A stretch of DNA of 58,411 bases from Nostocales cyanobacterium (lineage in GTDB: Bacteria > Cyanobacteriota > Cyanobacteriia > Cyanobacteriales > Nostocaceae), in NCBI GenBank assembly GCA_004292695.1, contig RDXV01000009.1:1-58411 (forward strand), written 5' to 3'. The notes under the pieces are model-generated. The model was not told where the DNA came from. It saw nothing but the letters and a program-made list of their open reading frames with translations, and searched no databases. Each line of letters begins with the position of its first letter. The stretch's first letter is position 1. The translations under genes were made by a program, and so were the position numbers. Shown here piece by piece: positions 26,058 through 34,758 of this stretch.

Positions 26058-26834
26058 ATGAAAGCAGTGATTTTAGCTGGTGGTCTTGGTACACGTTTAA
26101 GTGAAGAAACTTCTATTAGACCTAAACCAATGGTGGAAATAGGGGGTAAACCGATTTTATGGCATATCATGAAGACATATTCTGCTCATGGTATTAATGA
26201 ATTTATCATCTGCTGTGGATACAAAGGTTACATAATTAAAGAGTATTTTGCTAACTACTTTTTACATATGTCCGATGTCACCTTTGACATGAGATTTAAC
26301 CAGATGAGTATACATTCTGGATACGCTGAACCTTGGCGTGTCACCTTAGTCAACACAGGTGATAATACCATGACTGGTGGACGTTTAAAAAGAGTTAAAG
26401 AACATATTGGTAATGAAACTTTTTGTTTTACCTATGGTGATGGAGTGAGTAATATTAATATCACCGAACTGATTAAATTTCATAAAGAACAAAAAAGTTT
26501 AGCAACACTCAGTGCAGTACAACCAGCAGGACGTTTTGGGGCAATTTCTTTAGGACAAGAACAAACTAAAATTACCAGTTTTAGAGAAAAACCAGAAGGT
26601 GATGGTGCTTGGATAAATGGTGGTTATTTTGTGCTTGAACCAGAAGTAATCAATTTTATTGCTGATGACTCCACAGTTTGGGAGAAAGAACCATTAGAGA
26701 AGTTAGCAGAAATGGAACAATTATCTGCTTTCAAACATGATGGATTTTGGCAACCAATGGATACTTTAAGAGATAAAAATTATCTAGAGGATCTTTGGAA
26801 AAATGGTCAAGCTCCTTGGAAAGTGTGGGAATAA
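26058..26834 (+). CDS. rfbF: Glucose-1-phosphate cytidylyltransferase
   Basis: A 258-residue enzyme, the normal length for RfbF, which makes CDP-glucose from CTP and glucose-1-phosphate. The N-terminal nucleotide-binding motif is AGGLGTRLSEET followed by RPKPMVEIGGKPI. The metal/catalytic region FTYGDGVSNIN lies near 125 and the family-typical GGYFVLEP near 195. It opens the HEP-island-like cluster and is followed 46 nt later by the LhgO-like gene. It corresponds to the first gene of the PCC 7120 HEP island as I recall it. The usual next enzyme, CDP-glucose 4,6-dehydratase, is not encoded in the window. Confidence 0.95.
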   Translation: MKAVILAGGLGTRLSEETSIRPKPMVEIGGKPILWHIMKTYSAHGINEFIICCGYKGYIIKEYFANYFLHMSDVTFDMRFNQMSIHSGYAEPWRVTLVNTGDNTMTGGRLKRVKEHIGNETFCFTYGDGVSNINITELIKFHKEQKSLATLSAVQPAGRFGAISLGQEQTKITSFREKPEGDGAWINGGYFVLEPEVINFIADDSTVWEKEPLEKLAEMEQLSAFKHDGFWQPMDTLRDKNYLEDLWKNGQAPWKVWE

Positions 26835-26865
26835 AAAATAAAATTTGACACCTTTTATTAGAGAT

Positions 26866-26871
26866 GGGGAG
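26866..26871 (+). promoter_or_regulatory. Ribosome binding site GGGGAG for the LhgO-like gene
   Basis: GGGGAG ends 9 nt before the ATG at 26881 and lies inside the longer TTG-opened frame. It favours ATG 26881 as the true start. Confidence 0.7.
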
Positions 26872-26880
26872 AAAAAAGTA

Positions 26881-28092
26881 ATGTATGATTTTGCTGTAAT
26901 TGGTGGGGGAATTGTTGGACTTTCTACCGCCATGAATTTAGGGATAAAATATCCTGATACCAAGATTTTAGTATTAGAAAAAGAAAGTGAGTGGGCATTT
27001 CATCAAACTGGTAATAATAGTGGTGTTATTCATTCAGGAGTTTATTATAAACCAGGTAGTTTCAAGGCTCAATTTTGCCGCGATGGTAGTCGCTCAATGG
27101 TGGAGTTCTGTCAAGAACATAATATAGAACATGACATTTGTGGTAAAGTCATTGTTGCTACAGAACCAGCAGAAATACCTCGCTTAGAAAAACTTTATCA
27201 ACGAGGTTTAGAAAATGGGATAGAAGTAAAAAGGATTAGTCCTGAAGAGGTGAAAGAGATTGAACCTCATGTTAAGTGTGTGGCAGGAATTCGTGTTTTT
27301 TCAACAGGTATTGTTAACTATAAACAAGTTTGTTTAAAATACGCAGAATTAATAGCCAAACAAGGGGGAGAGTTACTGCTAAATACCAAAGTTTTGCAAA
27401 TTCGCCAAAGTGGTAATCATCAGATTTTAGAAACCAATGTTGGCAGTTTTGAAAGCAGATTTATTATTAATTGTGCCGGATTACATAGTGATCGGATTGC
27501 AAGATTAGGTAAAGCTAATCCTAAAGCTAAAATCGTTCCCTTTCGGGGTGAATATTACGAACTAACCCGCGAAAAACGTTATTTAGTTAAAACGCTCATT
27601 TATCCAGTTCCTAACCCTGATTTTCCCTTTTTAGGTGTGCATTTCACCCGGATGATTGATAATAGTGTTCATGCTGGACCCAATGCAGTTTTAAGTTTAA
27701 AAAGAGAAGGTTACAAAAAAACCGACTTTGACTTAAAAGACTTTGCGGAAGTTATGACTTATCCTGGTTTTTGGAAACTAGCAGCAAAACACTATGATGA
27801 AGGAATTCAAGAAATAATTCGTTCCTTTAGTAAAGCTGCTTTTGTGAGAAGTTTACAAAAACTAATTCCCGAAGTACAAGCAGCAGATTTAGTACCCACT
27901 CATGCAGGAGTACGCGCTCAAGCATTAATGAATGATGGTGCTTTAGTTGATGATTTTTTAATCATTCAAGGTGAAAATTCTGTTCATGTTTGTAATGCAC
28001 CATCTCCCGCTGCAACTTCATCTTTAGAAATTGGTAAAGCAATAGTTAACAAAATTCCCCAACCTGCACATTTAAAAAGTTTAGTTGCTTAA
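26881..28092 (+). CDS. lhgO: L-2-hydroxyglutarate oxidase-like FAD enzyme
   Basis: A 403-residue flavoenzyme of the DAO family. The FAD-binding GGGIVGLSTA motif lies within the first 20 residues, followed by NNSGVIHSGVYYKPGS near 44, characteristic of LhgO, and THAGVRAQ near 340. LhgO oxidises L-2-hydroxyglutarate to 2-oxoglutarate. The start is set at ATG 26881 because GGGGAG precedes it; the frame opens earlier at a TTG (26845). Its place inside a polysaccharide cluster is unusual but matches what I recall of the PCC 7120 HEP island. It may act on a sugar-derived hydroxy acid, or regenerate 2-oxoglutarate for the dioxygenase-like protein at 31.6 kb. Both are inference. Confidence 0.88.
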   Translation: MYDFAVIGGGIVGLSTAMNLGIKYPDTKILVLEKESEWAFHQTGNNSGVIHSGVYYKPGSFKAQFCRDGSRSMVEFCQEHNIEHDICGKVIVATEPAEIPRLEKLYQRGLENGIEVKRISPEEVKEIEPHVKCVAGIRVFSTGIVNYKQVCLKYAELIAKQGGELLLNTKVLQIRQSGNHQILETNVGSFESRFIINCAGLHSDRIARLGKANPKAKIVPFRGEYYELTREKRYLVKTLIYPVPNPDFPFLGVHFTRMIDNSVHAGPNAVLSLKREGYKKTDFDLKDFAEVMTYPGFWKLAAKHYDEGIQEIIRSFSKAAFVRSLQKLIPEVQAADLVPTHAGVRAQALMNDGALVDDFLIIQGENSVHVCNAPSPAATSSLEIGKAIVNKIPQPAHLKSLVA

Positions 28093-28280
28093 CTCTGCAC
28101 ATAGAGTAGTAACTGATCAAATAGTGATGATAGATAGCTAGAGTTTTACATCTAAATCAGAAATTGAGCCAAGATTATATACAGCTTACCACTAATCTGC
28201 ACCACATTAATTAGCGGTTAAGTCCTCATGCTCTCAATTGGAAAAATCATTGAATTAACCACTTAGCACAATTAAAAATC

Positions 28281-29309
28281 ATGAAAGTATTAGTCACAGG
28301 CACAGAAGGTTATTTAGGTTCTTTATTACCTTCCTTATTAATGGCAAAAGGTCATGAAGTTATCGGAGTAGATACAGGTTTTTATAAAGTTGGTTGGCTA
28401 TATAATGGCACTGAAATTACAGCTAAAACCTTAAATAAAGACATTCGTAATATTACACCAGAAGATTTAGAAGGTGTAGATGCTATCGTACACATGGCAG
28501 AACTTTCTAATGATCCTACAGGACAATTAGCACCCAATATAACTTATGAAATTAATCATTTAGGTTCTGTCAGATTAGCAAATTTAGCGAAATCTATGGG
28601 AGTACGTCGCTTTGTTTATATGTCTTCCTGTAGTGTTTATGGTGTTGCTAGTGAAGGGGATGTAACAGAGGAATCTCCTGTTAATCCCCAAACAGCTTAT
28701 GCTGAATGTAAAACATTAGTAGAAAGAGATGTTAAAGCATTAGCTGATGATGATTTCTCGCCGACATTTATGAGAAATGCAACCGCTTTTGGTGCTTCTC
28801 CGAGAATGCGATTTGATATTGTTTTAAACAATTTAGCCGGGTTAGCTTGGACAACACAAGAAATTAAAATGACAAGTGATGGTACACCTTGGCGGCCATT
28901 AGTTCATGCTTTGGATATTTGTAAAGCCATTGTTTGTGCATTAGAAGCACCTAGAGATATTATTCACAATCAAACTTTTAATGTGGGAGATACAAACAAT
29001 AATTATCAGGTGAAAGAAATTGCCGAAATTATTGCTGAGACTTTCCCTGGTTGTCAATTAAGTTTTGGTGATAACGGTTCAGATAATCGTAGTTATCGCG
29101 TATCTTTTGAGAAAATTAATACTACTTTGCCAGGGTTTAAGTGTGATTGGAATGCTGAAAAAGGCGCACAACAATTATATAACTTATTCCGCCAGATTGA
29201 AATGACAGAAGATACATTTTTGTTTAGAGGATTTACCCGGTTAAAACAACTAGAGTATTTGATTCGTACACAACAAATTGACCAAGATTTCTTTTGGAAT
29301 GTACAGTAA
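28281..29309 (+). CDS. NAD-dependent epimerase/dehydratase (extended SDR)
   Basis: A 342-residue extended short-chain dehydrogenase. The Rossmann motif GTEGYLGS lies at residues 7-14. The SSCSVYG strand near 115 and the catalytic Tyr140/Lys144 (YAECK) are in place, so it should be active on a nucleotide sugar. It lacks the HTGFKGSW opening of CDP-glucose 4,6-dehydratase, so it is probably not RfbG. The last ~60 residues are a family-specific extension. It is third in the cluster, 188 nt after lhgO. Likely role: epimerisation or reduction of a CDP- or dTDP-sugar for the envelope polysaccharide. Confidence 0.88.
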   Translation: MKVLVTGTEGYLGSLLPSLLMAKGHEVIGVDTGFYKVGWLYNGTEITAKTLNKDIRNITPEDLEGVDAIVHMAELSNDPTGQLAPNITYEINHLGSVRLANLAKSMGVRRFVYMSSCSVYGVASEGDVTEESPVNPQTAYAECKTLVERDVKALADDDFSPTFMRNATAFGASPRMRFDIVLNNLAGLAWTTQEIKMTSDGTPWRPLVHALDICKAIVCALEAPRDIIHNQTFNVGDTNNNYQVKEIAEIIAETFPGCQLSFGDNGSDNRSYRVSFEKINTTLPGFKCDWNAEKGAQQLYNLFRQIEMTEDTFLFRGFTRLKQLEYLIRTQQIDQDFFWNVQ

Positions 29310-29364
29310 ATATAGATTATATAGATTCCTTTAGGAATTGTAAATCAGGATTAAATACATAAGG

Positions 29365-29388
29365 TTTGGAATTTTTACAAATTCCAAA
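29365..29388. terminator. Hairpin after the SDR gene
   Basis: TTTGGAATTT (29365-29374) pairs with AAATTCCAAA (29379-29388) around a 4-nt loop, followed by TCATTGTT. A second small stem (ATTCCT/AGGAAT) lies at 29325-29338. A weak terminator or mRNA stabiliser within the cluster. Confidence 0.4.
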
Positions 29389-29442
29389 TCATTGTTAATT
29401 AAAGTAATCACAGACTAGGATTTAGAGGATGAATATACCACC

Positions 29443-30423
29443 ATGACCAAATTACTAACTATTGCTATTCCCACTTATAACCGGGCTAGTTTATTAGATA
29501 AACAGTTAGCTTGGTTAGCTAAATCTATTCAAGGTTATGAATCGGAATGTGAAATTATTATTTCTGATAATTGTTCACAGGATCATACTCAGGAAATTAT
29601 CAAGAAATGGCAAGCTATATTCAGTAATACTGTATTTATTAATAATAGGAATTTAGAAAATATAGGTTTAATGCCTAATATTACTTTTTGTCTAGGTGCT
29701 GCTACAGGTAAATATGTATGGACCGTTGGAGATGATGATCCAATTGAAGAAAAAACTTTATCTTATGTCATCAATAAAATTAACAGTCATCCCAGTTTAA
29801 CCTTAATGTTTTTAAACTGCACGGGGCGAGATAAACGCAACAATAAAATAGTAGTAAAGAATTGGTTTAATAGTGACACAGATGAAGCAATTAGTAATGG
29901 GAGAAATATCTTTCAACGTTATTTGCAGGAAAGTTTTGGTGGTGTGCTGTTTATGACAGCAGCAGTTTATAAAACAGAATTAGTACAACGGGCTTTAAAA
30001 ACCTGGCCGACTTCTGGAAAAAATTTAGCATCTCAAGCATATTGGACAGGATTTTGTGCTTTGCACGGAAGTGTAATAGTTACTCAAGATAATTATTTAG
30101 AATGCACCATGCACGCTAGTCATTTGGATAGAGATCCCAAATTAGCATTAATGATGCAATATATCTACATTCCTGAAGTGTACTTAAAGCTGTTAACTAT
30201 AGGCTATTCTTATAAATTTTGTCTCAGGAAAATTATCAGAAACTTAGTTAAATTCAGTTACTGGAGAATTTTTCTAGGTGGGTTGAGAAGATGGCCTATT
30301 TTAGCAATAAAGGTAATGTTTTATTACTTGTCTTTGATTTGCAAATCCATTTATAGATTACTCTTTGTCTCCCGTAAATACAATGATTTAGAAATCCAAT
30401 GGTTAGCGTCTCTAAGCGAATAA
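29443..30423 (+). CDS. GT2 glycosyltransferase, abequosyltransferase-like (copy 1)
   Basis: A 326-residue GT-A fold enzyme. It begins LLTIAIPTYNRA with IISDNCS near 48, and the metal-binding acidic motif VGDDDP lies near 100. The C-terminal ~70 residues contain two hydrophobic stretches that may associate with the membrane. The overall pattern resembles abequosyltransferase (RfbV-like) enzymes that add dideoxyhexoses. The next gene is a diverged duplicate with roughly half of the N-terminal residues identical. Together with rfbF this points to a modified deoxysugar branch in the polysaccharide. The acceptor cannot be inferred. Confidence 0.88.
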   Translation: MTKLLTIAIPTYNRASLLDKQLAWLAKSIQGYESECEIIISDNCSQDHTQEIIKKWQAIFSNTVFINNRNLENIGLMPNITFCLGAATGKYVWTVGDDDPIEEKTLSYVINKINSHPSLTLMFLNCTGRDKRNNKIVVKNWFNSDTDEAISNGRNIFQRYLQESFGGVLFMTAAVYKTELVQRALKTWPTSGKNLASQAYWTGFCALHGSVIVTQDNYLECTMHASHLDRDPKLALMMQYIYIPEVYLKLLTIGYSYKFCLRKIIRNLVKFSYWRIFLGGLRRWPILAIKVMFYYLSLICKSIYRLLFVSRKYNDLEIQWLASLSE

Positions 30424-30555
30424 ATTTGATATTTGCTTGTTGTAAAGTTAGTTGCTAGGTATGGGATCAATATTTGAGAATTTGCCTTTGAATTTTGAAT
30501 TGACTAACTAGTAACTTAGTTTATTAATGGACATAATTTCTCATACTCAACAAAA

Positions 30556-31560
30556 ATGATAAAACTACTGACAATCGCCATACCTACTTACAATAGGGCT
30601 GAATTATTGGATAAGCAATTAAACTGGTTATCCCAAGCTATTAGAGGATTTGAGTTAGATTGTGAAATTCTAGTTTCTGATAATTGTTCTACAGATAATA
30701 CGCCATTAGTTATCAATAAATGGCAAGGAATATTTACCGATATAACTTTTAGAGTCAATAGAAATGCGAAAAATTTAGGTGTGATGAAAAATATTCTTTA
30801 CTGCCTAAATTCTGGGAATAGCAAATATGTTTGGACAATTGGTGATGATGATCCGATTCAAGAAATAGCTCTTGCTTATGTAATTAGTAAGATTAAAAAA
30901 CATGAGGATTTATCATTACTATTTTTGAATTTTTCGGGGAGGAATAAAATTACTGGTGAACCTGTACATCCACCAACAATAACAGATAATCGTTGGTTTG
31001 ATATTGATAACGAAGATGCTACGGGTGATGGTAAAGTCATCTTTGAACATTGTTTTGCTAAAAGTGTTGGGGCTGTTATTTTTCTATCTGCAACTATATA
31101 TCGGACAGAGTTAGTAAAAAGTGCCATGACAATGTGGCCTAATGCTGCTCATAATTGGATATCTTTAGCTTACATTGCGGCCTATTGTGCTGCCCAAGGT
31201 AAAGTTATTGTTACTAAAGATATCTATTTGGAATGTATTGTTGGTGTTAGTAATTGGCAAAAAGAGCCACAATCTGCTCTACTAATGCAATACAAACATA
31301 TTCCAGAGGTGATTTTAAAGTTTGAGGAAATTGGATACTCATATCAATTCTGCCGCAAAATGTTGTTACAGAATTTTAAGGAAGTAAATTTAAAAGTTTT
31401 ATTGGGTGCGATCAGAAGATGGCCTATCTCAGCTATAAAAACGGCAGTTCCATTCTTAGCTTTAGCTAGTATAGCTGCTTTTGAGGTCATTCCCATGAGG
31501 GAAATTCAAATTGCCGAATCCGGGGAATTTTCTACTCAAGAAATTAGGCAACATGAGTAA
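30556..31560 (+). CDS. GT2 glycosyltransferase, abequosyltransferase-like (copy 2)
   Basis: A 334-residue paralogue of the preceding gene. It has LLTIAIPTYNRA at the start, LVSDNCSTDN near 48 and IGDDDPIQE near 100. Most differences lie between 120 and 160 and at the C-terminus, so donor or acceptor choice may differ. The two genes are adjacent, in the same orientation, with 132 nt between them, which indicates tandem duplication. It ends 20 nt before the dioxygenase-like gene, so those two are probably co-transcribed. Confidence 0.87.
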   Translation: MIKLLTIAIPTYNRAELLDKQLNWLSQAIRGFELDCEILVSDNCSTDNTPLVINKWQGIFTDITFRVNRNAKNLGVMKNILYCLNSGNSKYVWTIGDDDPIQEIALAYVISKIKKHEDLSLLFLNFSGRNKITGEPVHPPTITDNRWFDIDNEDATGDGKVIFEHCFAKSVGAVIFLSATIYRTELVKSAMTMWPNAAHNWISLAYIAAYCAAQGKVIVTKDIYLECIVGVSNWQKEPQSALLMQYKHIPEVILKFEEIGYSYQFCRKMLLQNFKEVNLKVLLGAIRRWPISAIKTAVPFLALASIAAFEVIPMREIQIAESGEFSTQEIRQHE

Positions 31561-31580
31561 TTTGCAGAGGGATTACCGCC

Positions 31581-32432
31581 ATGCTAAACAAAGTTAAAAG
31601 TAAAATATTTTCTCTAGGATCTGAGTTAAATTATCGAGCTTCTTTATGGCATCATGCTAATAATTTACCTCTACTGGAAGAAGGCGATCGCCTGATTGTT
31701 GATGCTCTCAGAAAAGATGGTTTTTACGCCACTTCTCTGGAAAATTTAGGTTTACCATTAACTGCACAAATGTTAGAAAGTGCTAACAATTATGCAGCGA
31801 TGATGAAAACTCCTAGAAATGTACAATCTGGGTATAATTTGCCCCAAATTTACACAGTTACAGAGTTACCTGAGTTTTTTACCTGGGGAATTGAACAAAG
31901 ATTGCAAAATATCATAGAAAGTTATATAGGTTTACCTATTGCTTTTCATGGTGTTCATGTAAGGAAAGACTTTCCCAATGAACAGCAATCACAAACCTTA
32001 CTTTGGCACAAAGATTCAGAAGATCGGCGCATGATGAAAGTGATCATTTATCTACATGATGTCACAGAAAAACATGGACCTTTTGAATATATACCACTGC
32101 CAAAAAATCCTAGTGAATTATTTAATTACTATCGTGTAGATTATGCACTCTGGAAGTCTAACTTTCTAGGGATTAATGATCAGCAAATGATGGATATTAT
32201 TCCTAGAGAAGATTGGAAATATTGTACAGGTAAAGCGGGAACTGTGATTTTTGTAGATCCTCGAAATGTTTTACATCATGGCACAGTAAGAAGTGAAGAA
32301 CGTTCAACTGCATTTTTTGTTTACACAGCTAATCCACCGAAACACCCAGAACTTTGTACTCAATATCACGATGATACATTTATTAAACCGAATCAACAAT
32401 TTATCCCTGAAACTATAGGGAAAGATGCGTAA
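31581..32432 (+). CDS. Phytanoyl-CoA dioxygenase-like (2OG/Fe(II)) protein
   Basis: A 283-residue protein. The Fe(II) facial triad is visible as LWHKDSE (His and Asp near 142-144) and the distal LHHGTVRSEERS (His near 233), with the downstream Arg expected to bind 2-oxoglutarate. Family enzymes hydroxylate or oxidise small molecules using O2 and 2-oxoglutarate. In this cluster it may hydroxylate a sugar or lipid carrier. An O2-using enzyme inside a gene set that builds an O2 barrier is notable. It begins 20 nt after the second GT2 gene. Confidence 0.82.
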   Translation: MLNKVKSKIFSLGSELNYRASLWHHANNLPLLEEGDRLIVDALRKDGFYATSLENLGLPLTAQMLESANNYAAMMKTPRNVQSGYNLPQIYTVTELPEFFTWGIEQRLQNIIESYIGLPIAFHGVHVRKDFPNEQQSQTLLWHKDSEDRRMMKVIIYLHDVTEKHGPFEYIPLPKNPSELFNYYRVDYALWKSNFLGINDQQMMDIIPREDWKYCTGKAGTVIFVDPRNVLHHGTVRSEERSTAFFVYTANPPKHPELCTQYHDDTFIKPNQQFIPETIGKDA

Positions 32433-32446
32433 GTTATAGAATGAAT

Positions 32447-32495
32447 AGTTAATAGTTGATAGTTGATAGTTAAATACTTAAATACTTAAATAATT
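32447..32495. repeat. Short tandem repeats upstream of rfbC
   Basis: Seven-base units related to ATAGTTG/ATAGTTA (32447-32472) are followed by ACTTAAAT-type units (to about 32495), then TATTACC units near 32510-32535. They fill the gap before rfbC. Confidence 0.75.
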
Positions 32496-32551
32496 AAAAG
32501 AATCTCTTAACTATTACCTATTACCTGTTTCCCATTACCTTTTTTAAAACT

Positions 32552-33097
32552 ATGATTTTTACTGAAACTAATCTTCCTGGTGCTTTTATTATTGACTTAG
32601 AAGAAAAACCAGATCATCGCGGTTTTTTTGCCCGGACATTTTGCGCTCAAGAATTTATAGATCATGGTTTAAAACCAACTGTTGCCCAATGTAACCTATC
32701 TTTTAATCATAAAAAAGGCACATTGAGAGGGATGCACTACCAGATTTTACCAGCAGCAGAGACAAAATTAATCCGTTGTACCCAAGGGGCAATTTATGAC
32801 GTAATTGTGGATATGCGCCCTGAATCCCCCACTTATTTATCTCATATTGGAGTAGAATTAACTGCGGAAAATCACCGGGCTTTATATGTTCCAGAAATGT
32901 TTGCTCATGGATATCAAGCCTTAACAGATGGAGCAGAAGTAGTTTATCAAGTTGGTGAATTTTATACACCTGGATATGAAAGAGGATTGCGTTATAATGA
33001 TCCAATTTTAGGAATTAATTGGCCTATAACTGTAACTGAAATATCAGAAAAAGATCGGAATTGGGAATTACTGGAATCTAGCTTAGTAGGAGTATAA
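32552..33097 (+). CDS. rfbC: dTDP-4-dehydrorhamnose 3,5-epimerase family protein
   Basis: A 181-residue RmlC-type cupin of normal length. The RGMHYQ motif places the catalytic His at residue 62, and DHRGFFART near 21 and MFAHGYQAL near 110 are family hallmarks. It epimerises C3 and/or C5 of a 4-keto-6-deoxy sugar nucleotide. Since rfbF makes CDP-glucose and no rfbA/B/D genes are here, its natural substrate in this cluster may be a CDP- rather than dTDP-linked keto sugar. This is inference. The gene is 3 nt upstream of the SAF-domain oxidoreductase, so the two are co-expressed. Confidence 0.93.
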   Translation: MIFTETNLPGAFIIDLEEKPDHRGFFARTFCAQEFIDHGLKPTVAQCNLSFNHKKGTLRGMHYQILPAAETKLIRCTQGAIYDVIVDMRPESPTYLSHIGVELTAENHRALYVPEMFAHGYQALTDGAEVVYQVGEFYTPGYERGLRYNDPILGINWPITVTEISEKDRNWELLESSLVGV

Positions 33098-33100
33098 ATA

Positions 33101-34414
33101 ATGATTATTCTTGATCAAGCATTACAAACCCGTGCAGCTTTAGGTCAACCTATAAAAGTAGCCATGATCGGTGCTGGTTTTATGGGTAGAGGGATTGCCA
33201 ATCAAATTATTAATTCTGTTCCGGGAATGGAATTAGTAGCAATTTCTAACCGCCATTTAGATGGTGCAAAAAGAGCCTATGTAGAAGCAGGAATTGAAGA
33301 TATTAAAGTAGTTTCTAATATTTTGGACTTAGAAAATGCTTTGATTCAAAATCAATATGCAATTACAGAAGATGCCATGTTGCTATGTGAAGCTGATGGC
33401 ATAGATGCAATTATTGAAGTCACCGGCACAATTGAATATGCTGCTCATTTAGTAATGAGAGCGATCGCCCATCAAAAACACGTCATTCTTATGAATGCAG
33501 AATTAGATGGAACAATTGGACCAATTTTAAAAGTTCATGCTGACAGAGCAGGAGTAATTTTAACAGCTTGTGATGGTGATCAACCAGGGGTAGAAATGAA
33601 CCTCTACCGCTTTGTCAAAAGTATTGGTTTAATACCCTTATTATGTGGCAATATCAAAGGTTTACAAGACCCCTATCGTAACCCCACAACTCAAGCTGGT
33701 TTTGCTCAACGTTGGGGACAAAATCCGGCAATGGTGACAAGTTTTGCAGATGGAACAAAGATTTCCTTTGAACAAGCAATTGTTGCTAACGGTACAGGAA
33801 TGAAGGTAGCAAAAAGGGGAATGTTGGGTTATGAATACACAGGTCATGTTGATGAAATGACCACAATGTATGACATAGATCAACTTAAAGAATTAGGGGG
33901 AATAGTTGATTATGTAGTGGGAGCAAAACCCAGTCCTGGAGTATTCGTTTTTGCTACCCATGATGATCCTAAACAAAGGCATTATTTGAACCTTTACAAA
34001 CTAGGTGAAGGACCCCTTTATAGTTTCTATACTCCATATCATTTATGTCATTTTGAAGTACCCCTTTCTGTAGCCCGTGCAGTATTATTTCATGATGCTG
34101 TATTAGCTCCCATAGCTGGACCAATTGTAGATGTAGTTGCGACAGCAAAAATTGATCTCAAAGCGGGAGAAACCTTAGATGGAATTGGTTATTATATGAC
34201 CTATGGACAATGTGAAAATTCAGACATTGTACAGCAGCAAAATTTACTACCAATGGGTATAGCGGAAGGTTGTCGTTTAAAAAGAGATATTCCTAAAGAT
34301 CAAGTTCTCACCTACGATGATGTGGAATTGCCAGCGGGTAGACTTTGTGATCAATTACGCCACGAACAAACAATTTATTTTGCACCAGCTAAGACTTTAG
34401 TCATGGCTAAATAA
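33101..34414 (+). CDS. NAD(P)-dependent oxidoreductase with SAF domain (homoserine-dehydrogenase-like)
   Basis: A 437-residue protein. The Rossmann domain has MIGAGFMGRGI near residue 22. The central domain resembles homoserine dehydrogenase (EVTGTIEYAAH near 108). The C-terminal region (about 355-425) reads as an SAF-type domain with GCRLKRDIPKDQVLTYDDV. Such proteins recur in cyanobacterial and other surface-sugar clusters beside RfbF and RfbC, where they probably reduce or dehydrogenate a sugar intermediate. The substrate is unproven. It starts 3 nt after rfbC and is followed by a hairpin terminator. Confidence 0.85.
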   Translation: MIILDQALQTRAALGQPIKVAMIGAGFMGRGIANQIINSVPGMELVAISNRHLDGAKRAYVEAGIEDIKVVSNILDLENALIQNQYAITEDAMLLCEADGIDAIIEVTGTIEYAAHLVMRAIAHQKHVILMNAELDGTIGPILKVHADRAGVILTACDGDQPGVEMNLYRFVKSIGLIPLLCGNIKGLQDPYRNPTTQAGFAQRWGQNPAMVTSFADGTKISFEQAIVANGTGMKVAKRGMLGYEYTGHVDEMTTMYDIDQLKELGGIVDYVVGAKPSPGVFVFATHDDPKQRHYLNLYKLGEGPLYSFYTPYHLCHFEVPLSVARAVLFHDAVLAPIAGPIVDVVATAKIDLKAGETLDGIGYYMTYGQCENSDIVQQQNLLPMGIAEGCRLKRDIPKDQVLTYDDVELPAGRLCDQLRHEQTIYFAPAKTLVMAK

Positions 34415-34758
34415 ATTCAAAAATCACAATTGATACAATAGATACAAGAAATTAGCCCCCTATATTCAGGGGGCTTGAAATTCTTAATAGTTAATTGATG
34501 AATCAAGATATTTTGTGTTCAATATGAGCAAACACATCAGAATATAGCTGATATTCTGTTTCCACCTCTAATTCACAAACAGAAAATGTCATTGAATCAT
34601 TATTACAATAATCTCGTGATCACAATTGGCGACAGAATATAACTATCTAAAGAAGGGTTTAATACAGATATTATACTGCTATAACCAGAGAAATTATTCG
34701 TATCTGTATAACCACAAAAATTGATTTATAGTACGGTCAACATTATAAACTATTAGCC
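34415..34758. other. Intergenic region with a terminator hairpin
   Basis: A 344-bp gap. It holds the hairpin at 34454-34475 and then AT-rich DNA with no ORF, likely carrying a new promoter for the GT4 gene. Confidence 0.5.
34454..34475 (+). terminator. Hairpin terminator after the SAF oxidoreductase gene
   Basis: AGCCCCCT (34454-34461) pairs with AGGGGGCT (34468-34475) around a 6-nt loop. The T-run after it is weak (TGAAATTCTT). It probably ends the rfbF-to-oxidoreductase transcript. Confidence 0.65.

Noticed and set aside
26845-26880. TTG start for the LhgO-like gene
   Set aside because: GGGGAG before ATG 26881 and the family's usual start at the FAD strand favour the shorter form.
28281-29309. 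CDP-glucose 4,6-dehydratase (RfbG)
   Set aside because: The N-terminus GTEGYLGS and the C-terminal extension do not match the HTGFKGSW-type RfbG signature.
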